Shown: positions 1 to 5,774 of the stretch, in pieces
Layout: each line of letters opens with the position of its first letter
How positions within the stretch are numbered: the first letter of the stretch is position 1
Assembly (NCBI GenBank): GCA_005787665.1
Contig: SYAB01000398.1
Location: forward strand, 1-7,346
Length of the DNA: 7,346 nucleotides
Source of the DNA: Actinomycetota bacterium
GTDB taxonomy: Bacteria; Actinomycetota; Actinomycetes; Mycobacteriales; Mycobacteriaceae
Direction: 5' to 3'
The notes under the pieces: model-generated
The model's database searches: none
What the model saw: only the letters and a program-made list of their open reading frames with translations
Told to the model about the DNA's origin: nothing
Made by a program: the position numbers and the translations under genes

Positions 1-642
1 CCCAAGAAACAGGCCGGCATCTCCTTCATCCTCGCCGAGATGTCCACTCCCGGGATCACAGTGCGTCCGATCAAGCTGATCGACGGCAGCTACGAGGTCA
101 ACGAGGTGTGGTTCGAGGACGTCCGCGTCCCGGTGGACCAGCTCGTCGGTGAGGAGAACGCCGGCTGGAGTTACGCCAAGTTCCTGCTGTCCAACGAACG
201 CACCGGCATCGCCCGGGTCGGCACGTCGAAGGTGTGGCTGGCCGACGTCAAGGAACGCGCCGCGAAGATCCCGGTGGGCGACGACGGAACCCTGCTGGCC
301 GATCCGCTGTTCGCCGCCCGGGTGGCCGAGATCGAGACCGAACTGCTGGCCCTCGAACTGACCCAACTCCGGGTGAGCGGCGACGAGGGCACCGGCAAGC
401 CCAACCCCGCCTCGTCGATCCTCAAACTGCGCGGCAGCCAGCTTCAGCAGGCGGTCACCGAGCTGCTGGTGGAGGCCGCCGGCCCGGACGCGCTGCCGTT
501 CGAGGCCCCTGACGCGGTCGATTCCCCCGCCTGGGCGCAGCACGCCGCACCGAAGTACCTCAACTACCGCAAGACCTCGATCTACGGCGGCAGCAACGAG
601 GTTCAGCGCACCATCATCTCCTCGACGATCCTGGGATTGTGA
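1..642 (+). CDS. Acyl-CoA dehydrogenase, catalytic subunit of a two-gene FadE pair (5' end missing)
   Basis: This is the C-terminal part of a flavin-dependent acyl-CoA dehydrogenase, which makes the alpha-beta double bond of an acyl-CoA in beta-oxidation. The reading frame is open from base 1, so the start lies outside; 213 residues are visible before TGA at 640-642. The first ~50 visible residues are the end of the middle beta domain, including a VNEVWFEDVRVP segment. They are followed by SNERTG (visible residues 64-69), whose Glu66 (codon 196-198) aligns by eye with the helix-G catalytic Glu of isovaleryl- and long-chain acyl-CoA dehydrogenases. Near the C-terminus, YGGSNEVQR (195-203) has Gly where medium-chain enzymes carry their Glu. 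The usual RxQFG and QxxGGxG FAD motifs are absent from the visible part and present in the next gene. That matches the alpha subunit of alpha2beta2 mycobacterial FadE enzymes (FadE26/27 and FadE28/29 types). Which FadE this is, and its substrate, cannot be told; an acyl or sterol side chain is possible. Confidence 0.9.
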   Translation, partial: PKKQAGISFILAEMSTPGITVRPIKLIDGSYEVNEVWFEDVRVPVDQLVGEENAGWSYAKFLLSNERTGIARVGTSKVWLADVKERAAKIPVGDDGTLLADPLFAARVAEIETELLALELTQLRVSGDEGTGKPNPASSILKLRGSQLQQAVTELLVEAAGPDALPFEAPDAVDSPAWAQHAAPKYLNYRKTSIYGGSNEVQRTIISSTILGL

Positions 643-649
643 GCCGACC

Positions 650-1759
650 GTGAATTTCGATCTGACCGAAGAACAGCAGCTGCTGGCCGACACCACCCGC
701 GACGTCCTGTCGCGCAGCTACGACACCGAGAGTCGCAACAAGACCGTCGACTCCGAGCTCGGCTGGAGCCGGGAGGTGTGGAACCAGCTGGCCGAGATCG
801 GCATCCTCGGCCTGGGTTTCGACGAGGATTCCGGTCCGACCGAGGTGATGGTGGTGATGACCGAGATCGGCCGGCGGCTGGCTCCCGAGCCGGTGGCGGC
901 GGCCGCGCTGAGTCCCGGCGCCGTGATCGCCGCGCCCGGCTCGCCGGAGCAGCGCGCGCTGCTCGACGAGGTGGCCTCCGGCGAGCGTCTGCTGGCCTTT
1001 GCCCACACCGAGCCGGGCCGTCGCGGTTCGGCCGAACTGGCGACCCGCGCCGACCGCGACGGCGACTCCTGGACGGTGACCGGGCGTAAGAACCCGGTGC
1101 TGGCCGGGGACAGCGCCGACCTACTGGTCGTCTCCGCAGCGCTTCCGGGCGGCGGGTCGGGTCTGTTCCTCGTCGACGGTGACGCGGCCACCCGGCACCC
1201 GTTCCGCACCTTCGACGGGCAGCGCGGCGCCGACGTGGAGTTCGACGCCGCACCCGCCCAGCCGCTGGGCACGGGCGGGGACGCCCTGGACGTCTCCGCC
1301 GGGATCGAGGCGGCGGTCATCCGGTTCCAGTCGGCGCTGTGCGCCGAGGCGGTCGGCGCCATGGACGAGTCGCTGCGCCTGACGACGGACTACCTGAAGA
1401 CCCGCAAGCAGTTCGGGGTGCCGCTCAAGACGTTCCAGACCCTGACCCAGCGCGCCGCGGATATGTACGTCTCGCTGGAACTGGCCCGCAGCATGAGCCT
1501 CTACGCCGCGGTCTGCGTGGCTGACGGCCGGTTCGACCCGATGGTCGCCGCCCGGTCCAAGCTGCAGATCGGTCGCTCCGGCCGGCATATCGCCCAGGAG
1601 GCGATCCAGTTGCACGGCGGTATCGGGGTCACCGCCGAGTACCCGATCGCGCACTACGCCGCCCGGCTGACGGCCATCGAACAGACCTTCGGCTCACCGA
1701 CGGACCAGCTGCGCTATCTGGCCGGCCGGGTCGGTGACTACGGCACCGCTGTCCTCTAG
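650..1759 (+). CDS. Acyl-CoA dehydrogenase, non-catalytic partner subunit
   Basis: A complete 369-residue acyl-CoA dehydrogenase homologue. The helical N-domain covers about residues 1-115, the beta domain begins around HTEPGRRGS (119-127), and the C-terminal helical domain holds TRKQFG (251-256) and QLHGGIG (320-326), both FAD and dimer-contact motifs. Both known positions for the catalytic Glu appear to be non-acidic: Phe226 at the helix-G position and Phe347 in the segment QTFGS, where medium-chain enzymes have YEGT. It is therefore unlikely to work alone. It probably forms a complex with the upstream subunit, which has the Glu but, in its visible part, lacks these FAD motifs. The start is GTG at 650, 7 bases after the upstream stop, with no strong Shine-Dalgarno sequence, so translational coupling is likely. 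The beta-domain segment RKNPVLAG departs from the common RKxxITN pattern, as expected for a degenerate partner. Family assignment is firm; the non-catalytic role is inferred from alignment by eye. Confidence 0.92.
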   Translation: MNFDLTEEQQLLADTTRDVLSRSYDTESRNKTVDSELGWSREVWNQLAEIGILGLGFDEDSGPTEVMVVMTEIGRRLAPEPVAAAALSPGAVIAAPGSPEQRALLDEVASGERLLAFAHTEPGRRGSAELATRADRDGDSWTVTGRKNPVLAGDSADLLVVSAALPGGGSGLFLVDGDAATRHPFRTFDGQRGADVEFDAAPAQPLGTGGDALDVSAGIEAAVIRFQSALCAEAVGAMDESLRLTTDYLKTRKQFGVPLKTFQTLTQRAADMYVSLELARSMSLYAAVCVADGRFDPMVAARSKLQIGRSGRHIAQEAIQLHGGIGVTAEYPIAHYAARLTAIEQTFGSPTDQLRYLAGRVGDYGTAVL

Positions 1760-1772
1760 GCGAGACCCTAGA
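1755..1772. terminator. Short hairpin between convergent genes, possible bidirectional terminator
   Basis: TCTAGG (1755-1760) and CCTAGA (1767-1772) form a perfect 6-bp inverted repeat around the 6-base loop CGAGAC. It nearly fills the 14-base gap between the convergent dehydrogenase and lipoprotein genes, and the stem contains the dehydrogenase TAG stop (1757-1759). There is no T tract on either side and the stem is short. A weak or U-less terminator is therefore only a possibility. Confidence 0.3.
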
Positions 1773-1773
1773 A

Positions 1774-3234
1774 TCAGCCGACTCTGACCAGTTTCGGCGG
1801 TTTCCAGCTGCCGTCCAGCGCGGCCGGCTGTGGCCAGTAGAGCCGCATGAACACGGTGAACGGTCCGGGCGGCGCGGGCAGCCAGTTGGCCGTCCGGCCG
1901 GATTCCGGCGGGCTGTTCTGCACCTCGATCGTCAGCCCGCCGTCGGGGTCGGTGACCAGTTCGGGCAGCATCGCGGAGTTGATGACGTAGCGGTTGATCG
2001 GGTTGTCGACCAGCAGGGATTCCGGCATCGAGTACCTCGTCACCGACCCGAAGGCGTTGACCGGCGGCAGTTGGACAGCCGGAAAGGTCAGGGTGTATTT
2101 TTCGGTACCGCTCAGCGGCCGTCCGTCGGAGTCGGTGGACAGCACCGGGTACATCGCCTCGGCAGTGGAGTTGGCGTAGATGCCGATCACCGCGCCCGCC
2201 ATCCGGTAGAGATAGTTGCCGGCGAGCTCCTCCTTCGTCCCGAACAGCTGGCCGGAGGTCACCCGCCCGGTGTCGATCTGCTCCTTCTTGAACGCGGCGA
2301 ACTCCGCCCACGCGTCGGCCATTCCAGCGTTGAAGGCCTCCGCGGTCGCCGGATCCAGGGTCGCCGAGTCGAAGGTCCCGGTTCCGTCCAGCCCGATCGA
2401 GGCGAAGCGGGCGCGCAGGTCCGTCTCGGAGGGCAGGGGCGGCGCGAAGGACAGTTGGAAGTCCAGCAGGTCGAAGAACCGCAGCGAGGTCTTCTGGTCC
2501 TCCGGCGTCAGCGGCTGCGGCCAGGCCACGGACGACGCGGCCGGCGGTGGATCCGTCTTGAGGAAGGTCGACAGCGGCTGGGCCTGGTAACCGGCCTGGA
2601 TCTTCTGCACGTTGGCCAGGTCGTCGGGACCGAACAGTTGCGTGCGGTAGACCACCAGAGCGAAGTCGGTATCGGCCGTGATGACCTCCCGAATGCCCTC
2701 GGGCTTCTCTCCGTTCCATTCCGGCCCGGCCAGCAGGAAGACGCCGCCGTCATTGCCGGTGGTTCGGCTGCCGACATAGGCGAAATTCGCCGTGTAGCCG
2801 TCGATGAACTGCAACGAGTAGTAGCGGTCCCCCTCGATCGGCGGCACGAACAGCACCAAGGGCTCGGCCCGCAGATCCGCGCCGAGCATGGAGTACGGGG
2901 TATCGGAGTTGGGAGTCTGAACGGCGGTGTCGGCAGGGGTGAAAACCCTTGCCACACTGTGGACTTCATTCCACGGTCCCTTGTATTCGGGACTTCCCGG
3001 GTCGACGAAGTACGAGTGCTGGATCCGGTAGCTGTCCACCATCGGGAAGCCGTAGACATAGGCCTCCTTGGCGATCGCCCGCACGTGTTCGGCGGTGACC
3101 GGCCCGCCGGGCGGGGGCGCGGCCGAGGTGGCCGCCACCTCCCGGTCCCGGTTGCCCGACCCGCATCCGGCCACGGCCGCCACGAGCAGCACGATCGACG
3201 CCGCGATCCAGAACCGCATACCTCGACCCGTCAT
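1774..3234 (-). CDS. DUF1254/DUF1214 domain lipoprotein, third gene of the cysQ-mshC operon
   Basis: A 486-residue predicted lipoprotein of unknown function. The N-terminus has a short basic stretch, a hydrophobic segment (about residues 8-22) and a lipobox VAGC with Cys24, so it should be exported and lipid-anchored at the outer face of the membrane. A DUF1254 domain follows, with AYVYGFP (58-64), QTPNSDTPYS (106-115), RYYSLQF (137-143) and NFAYVGSRTTG (150-160). The C-terminal DUF1214 domain shows NAFGSV (393-398), DNPINRY (410-416), NWLPAPPGPF (450-459) and LDGSWKPP (473-480). Gly396 replaces a Trp that I recall as usual in the NAFWS motif. The ATG at 3234 is preferred over an in-frame ATG at 3387 because it places the signal peptide at the terminus and avoids a 134-base overlap with mshC; ATG at 3219 is also possible. 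It starts 19 bases after the mshC stop, on the same strand, so co-transcription is likely. No enzymatic activity can be assigned. Confidence 0.9.
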   Translation of the reverse strand: MTGRGMRFWIAASIVLLVAAVAGCGSGNRDREVAATSAAPPPGGPVTAEHVRAIAKEAYVYGFPMVDSYRIQHSYFVDPGSPEYKGPWNEVHSVARVFTPADTAVQTPNSDTPYSMLGADLRAEPLVLFVPPIEGDRYYSLQFIDGYTANFAYVGSRTTGNDGGVFLLAGPEWNGEKPEGIREVITADTDFALVVYRTQLFGPDDLANVQKIQAGYQAQPLSTFLKTDPPPAASSVAWPQPLTPEDQKTSLRFFDLLDFQLSFAPPLPSETDLRARFASIGLDGTGTFDSATLDPATAEAFNAGMADAWAEFAAFKKEQIDTGRVTSGQLFGTKEELAGNYLYRMAGAVIGIYANSTAEAMYPVLSTDSDGRPLSGTEKYTLTFPAVQLPPVNAFGSVTRYSMPESLLVDNPINRYVINSAMLPELVTDPDGGLTIEVQNSPPESGRTANWLPAPPGPFTVFMRLYWPQPAALDGSWKPPKLVRVG

Positions 3235-3253
3235 GCCGCACCCGCTTTCATCG

Positions 3254-4489
3254 TCAGCCCACACCCAGCAACGCATCCAGCGCATCGGCGACGAGGGCCG
3301 GCGCGGCGGGGTTCCGGCCACCGTAGTCCAGCGCGTCGGTCGCCCAACCATCCACGGCGGCAAGCGCCTTGGGGGTGTCGAGGTCATCGGCCAGGTAGCG
3401 GCGCAGGCGCGCGATCAGGTCGTCGGGATCGGGTCCGCTGGCCAACCCGGTCGCGGTCCGCCACAGCCGCAGCCGGGCACTGGCCTGCGCCAGCACCTCG
3501 TCGTCCCAGAATCTGTCACTGCGGTAGTGGCCGGCCAGCAGACCCAGCCTGATGGCGGACGGTTCCACCCCGGCGGCGCGCAGCCGGGAGACCAGGACCA
3601 GATTCCCGCGGCTCTTGGACATCTTGTGGCCGTCCCAGCCGATCATCCCGGCGTGGACGTAGTTGCGCGCGAACCGCCGCTGGCCGGTGACGCACTCGGC
3701 GTGGGCGGCGGAGAACTCGTGGTGCGGGAAGATCAGGTCGCTGCCCCCACCCTGGACGTCGAAGCCGACACCGATGCGGCTCAGCGCAATCGCGGCGCAC
3801 TCGATATGCCAACCGGGCCGGCCCGCACCGCACGGCGAGGGCCAGCTCGGCTCACCCGGCCTGACGGCTCGCCACAGCAGCGCGTCGAGCGGCTCGGCCT
3901 TGCCGGGACGGTCCGGATCCCCGCCCCGTTCGCCGAACAATCGCAGCATGGTGGCGTGGTCGTAGTTGGACTCATAGCCGAACTGCCGCGTCGCGTCGGC
4001 ACGGAAGTAGACGTCCGGATGCTCCGGGTCGTCCACGATGTAGGCGGCGCCGGAGGCCAGCAACTTCTCCACCAGTTCGACCACCTCGTCGATGGCCTCG
4101 GTGGCGCCCACGTAGTCGTGCGGGGGCAGCACCCGCAGCGCGGACATGTCCTCGCGGAAGAGCTGGGTCTCCCGTCCGCCCAGGTCACGCCAGTCGATCC
4201 CGTCGCGCTCGGCACGCTCGAAGAGCGGGTCGTCGACGTCGGTGACGTTCTGCACGTAATGCACCCGGTGGCCGCTGTCCCGCCAGATCCGGTACACCAG
4301 GTCGAAGGCCAGGTAGGTGGCCGCGTGCCCGAGATGGGTGGCGTCATACGGAGTGATCCCGCAGACGTACATGGTCGCGGTCTCCCCCGGCGTGGTGGGA
4401 CGCACCTGACGGTCGGCGCTGTCGTAGAGGCGCAGCTGCGGCCCCCGCCCGGGCACCGTGGGGATCTCGACACCCGGCCAGGCCCGCAT
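3254..4489 (-). CDS. mshC: L-cysteine:1D-myo-inositol 2-amino-2-deoxy-alpha-D-glucopyranoside ligase (mycothiol ligase)
   Basis: MshC ligates L-cysteine to GlcN-Ins with ATP, through a cysteinyl-adenylate, in the cytoplasm. It is the penultimate step of mycothiol synthesis, the main low-molecular-weight thiol of actinobacteria. The 411-residue protein is close to the M. tuberculosis enzyme in length (about 414) and shares long stretches with it as I remember it. Residues 15-30, just after the N-terminus, match the mycobacterial MshC pattern, which helps separate it from CysS. The class I ligase motifs are intact: HLGH (52-55, the HIGH motif) and KMSKS (290-294). The zinc ligands are Cys43 (in VCGITPYD), Cys231 (in WHIECAA) and His256 (in FPHHEF), the positions reported for mycobacterial MshC. 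The ATG at 4489 lies one base after the cysQ TGA, so translation is probably coupled to cysQ. It is essential or important in several mycobacteria. CysS is the only realistic alternative and is much less likely. Confidence 0.97.
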   Translation of the reverse strand: MRAWPGVEIPTVPGRGPQLRLYDSADRQVRPTTPGETATMYVCGITPYDATHLGHAATYLAFDLVYRIWRDSGHRVHYVQNVTDVDDPLFERAERDGIDWRDLGGRETQLFREDMSALRVLPPHDYVGATEAIDEVVELVEKLLASGAAYIVDDPEHPDVYFRADATRQFGYESNYDHATMLRLFGERGGDPDRPGKAEPLDALLWRAVRPGEPSWPSPCGAGRPGWHIECAAIALSRIGVGFDVQGGGSDLIFPHHEFSAAHAECVTGQRRFARNYVHAGMIGWDGHKMSKSRGNLVLVSRLRAAGVEPSAIRLGLLAGHYRSDRFWDDEVLAQASARLRLWRTATGLASGPDPDDLIARLRRYLADDLDTPKALAAVDGWATDALDYGGRNPAAPALVADALDALLGVG

Positions 4490-4490
4490 A

Positions 4491-5252
4491 TCAGCTCGCC
4501 AGCCACATGGCGTCGAGCAGGAGCCTCGCGACCTCGGGTCGGCACATGAGCAGGTCGGGCAGGTAGGGATCGGGCTGGTTGTAGCGCAGCGGGGAACCGT
4601 CTAACCGGGTCGCGTGCAACCCGGCGGCCTGCAGCACGCCGGCCGGGGCGGCGGAGTCCCACTCCCACTGCCCGCCGGCGTGGATGTAGGCGTCGGCGTC
4701 CCCGCGGACCACGGCCATCGCCTTGGCGCCGGCCGAGCCGATCCGCACGAACTCGATGTCGAGTCGGTCGCGAAGCAGCCACAGCACCGCCGGCGGTCGG
4801 TTGGAGCTGGCGGTGATCCGGATCGGACCGGCAGGCCCGGGCGGCGGCGCAGACACGGTGTCACTGCGGTGCACCTCGCCGAGTGCGGGCAGGGCCACCG
4901 CGGCGTCGGTGATCGACCCCTCCCCGTCGGCGGTGCGCTGCCAGAGCGCCACATGCACCGCCCAGTCCTCACGGCGTGGCATGGAGAACTCGCGGGTGCC
5001 GTCGAGGGGGTCGATGATCCACACCCGGTCGGCCCGCAGCCGGGTGAGATCGTCATGGGCTTCCTCGGACAGCACCGCGTCCTCGGGCCGCTCGGCCCGC
5101 AGCCGGCTCAGCAGCAGCGCATTGGCCCGGATGTCGCCGGCGTCCCCGAGGGCGGGCGGGAAATCATGCCCGACCTCGGCACGCACCGTGAGCAGCAACC
5201 GGCCCGCCTCCTCGGCCAGGTCGGCCGCCAGTTCGGCGTCGGTGCGACTCAC
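4491..5252 (-). CDS. cysQ: 3'(2'),5'-bisphosphate nucleotidase (PAP phosphatase) CysQ
   Basis: CysQ removes the 3'-phosphate of PAP, the by-product of sulfotransferase and PAPS reductase reactions; family members can also act on inositol and fructose-1,6-bisphosphate. The 253-residue cytoplasmic protein has the metal-dependent, lithium-sensitive phosphatase motifs in order: SEE (62-64), DPLDGT (81-86, with Asp81 and Asp84 as metal ligands), GSAGAK (172-177) and WDSAAP (198-203, with Asp199). Residues 195-203 (QWEWDSAAP) match M. tuberculosis CysQ as I recall it. The GTG at 5252 is the only usable start: an in-frame TGA lies just upstream at 5271-5273 with no start codon between. This makes the N-terminus about 11 residues shorter than the M. 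tuberculosis annotation. It heads the apparent cysQ-mshC-lipoprotein operon and seems to be read from a leaderless promoter. An inositol monophosphatase is a less likely alternative, given the close match to CysQ. Confidence 0.95.
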   Translation of the reverse strand: MSRTDAELAADLAEEAGRLLLTVRAEVGHDFPPALGDAGDIRANALLLSRLRAERPEDAVLSEEAHDDLTRLRADRVWIIDPLDGTREFSMPRREDWAVHVALWQRTADGEGSITDAAVALPALGEVHRSDTVSAPPPGPAGPIRITASSNRPPAVLWLLRDRLDIEFVRIGSAGAKAMAVVRGDADAYIHAGGQWEWDSAAPAGVLQAAGLHATRLDGSPLRYNQPDPYLPDLLMCRPEVARLLLDAMWLAS

Positions 5253-5258
5253 CGCACC

Positions 5259-5264
5259 AGTATC
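5259..5264 (-). promoter_or_regulatory. Candidate -10 box for leaderless cysQ operon transcript
   Basis: On the minus strand the hexamer GATACT lies 6 bases before the GTG of cysQ. It matches the actinobacterial -10 pattern at the key second A and sixth T, and differs from TATACT only at the first base. Transcription would then begin at or next to the G of GTG, giving a leaderless mRNA, which is common in mycobacteria. No ribosome-binding site is visible and no clear -35 box is seen. Confidence 0.55.
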
Positions 5265-5275
5265 GCCGAGTCACC

Positions 5276-5287
5276 GGCGGGCCCGCC
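5276..5287. repeat. Perfect 12-bp palindrome in the divergent promoter region
   Basis: GGCGGGCCCGCC reads the same on both strands. If both transcripts begin at their start codons, it covers about -24 to -35 of cysQ and -34 to -45 of the META gene. A bound protein could therefore affect both promoters. In GC-rich DNA such a palindrome can also arise by chance, so an operator role is only a suggestion. A tandem copy of CTGGCC (5290-5301) and an 8-bp palindrome CCCGCGGG (5300-5307) follow. Confidence 0.4.
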
Positions 5288-5307
5288 CGCTGGCCCTGGC
5301 CCGCGGG

Positions 5308-5313
5308 TAGATT
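5308..5313 (+). promoter_or_regulatory. Candidate -10 box for leaderless META lipoprotein transcript
   Basis: TAGATT fits the mycobacterial TANNNT -10 consensus and ends 7 bases before the ATG at 5321. Transcription would start at or one base before the A of ATG. There is no Shine-Dalgarno sequence in the 7-base gap, which supports a leaderless start. No recognisable -35 box is present; the expected place is GC-rich and overlaps the end of the 12-bp palindrome. Confidence 0.6.
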
Positions 5314-5320
5314 TGCCGGC

Positions 5321-5767
5321 ATGCGTGTTTCGCCCGTGGCCGCAACCCTCGCGGTCACCGCCCTCGGCCTCGCCGGATGTGGCACCGCGTCAGCCTCGGA
5401 CCCGTTGACCGGCAGCACCTGGCAACTGCTGAGCATCGAGTCGATGACGACCGAGCAGCCGACCACCACGATCGAGGATCCGTCGAAGTACACGGTCACC
5501 TTCGGCGATGACGGCCGGGCCGCCTTCCTCGTCGACTGCAACCGTGGTAACTCCAGCTGGGAGATCACCGTCGCAGCACCTGATTCCGGCTCGCTGGTGT
5601 TCGGCCCCATCGCGACGACCCGGATGATGTGTCCCCAGCCGTCGTCGGACGCGAAGGTTCTCGAAGCGCTCGGTTACGTCCGCAGCTATCTGATCTCGGA
5701 CGGCACGCTGCATCTCTCGCTGCTGGCCGACAGCGGCATCATGCACTGGGCGCCGGCACAGCCCTGA
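5321..5767 (+). CDS. Small META-domain (HslJ-like) lipoprotein
   Basis: A 148-residue predicted lipoprotein. Residues 1-20 are a signal peptide ending in the lipobox LAGC, with Cys20 as the lipidated residue. The rest is one META domain: LTGSTWQLLSI (29-39), YTVTFGDDGRA (57-67), DCNRG (72-76), FGPIATTRMMC (94-104), then a helix and a final strand ending MHWAP. Cys73 and Cys104 are well placed in family motifs and could form a disulfide outside the cell. META proteins include E. coli HslJ, a heat-shock protein linked to novobiocin resistance; the molecular role of the domain is unknown. The ATG at 5321 is the first in frame and sits just after a good -10 box. The gene is divergent from cysQ (68-base gap) and convergent with the next gene, with 7 bases between stop codons. 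Function beyond a surface lipoprotein is not known. Confidence 0.9.
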   Translation: MRVSPVAATLAVTALGLAGCGTASASDPLTGSTWQLLSIESMTTEQPTTTIEDPSKYTVTFGDDGRAAFLVDCNRGNSSWEITVAAPDSGSLVFGPIATTRMMCPQPSSDAKVLEALGYVRSYLISDGTLHLSLLADSGIMHWAPAQP

Positions 5768-5774
5768 CCGGCGT

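Noticed and set aside
603..1362. Minus-strand open frames opposite the second acyl-CoA dehydrogenase
   Set aside because: Arg- and Ser-rich translations with no motifs; the plus strand codes for an intact dehydrogenase.
1694..2719. Minus-strand open frame of 341 codons overlapping the lipoprotein gene
   Set aside because: It is in another frame of the same strand as the real gene, runs into the convergent dehydrogenase gene, and has no recognisable motifs.
3235..3387. N-terminal extension of the lipoprotein to an in-frame ATG at 3387
   Set aside because: It would overlap mshC by 134 bases and bury the signal peptide and lipobox about 50 residues inside the protein.
2071..3552. Long plus-strand open frame (493 codons) opposite the lipoprotein gene
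   Set aside because: It is antisense to a clear DUF1254/DUF1214 gene and the end of mshC. Its translation is Arg/Gly-rich without any family motif, typical of GC-rich shadow frames.
3254..4489. Annotation as cysteinyl-tRNA synthetase (cysS)
   Set aside because: The length, the N-terminal segment, the long MshC-like stretches and the position after cysQ favour MshC; CysS normally has an extra C-terminal domain.
3068..4549. Long plus-strand open frame (493 codons) opposite mshC
   Set aside because: It is antisense to mshC, has low-complexity composition, and shows no domain signature.
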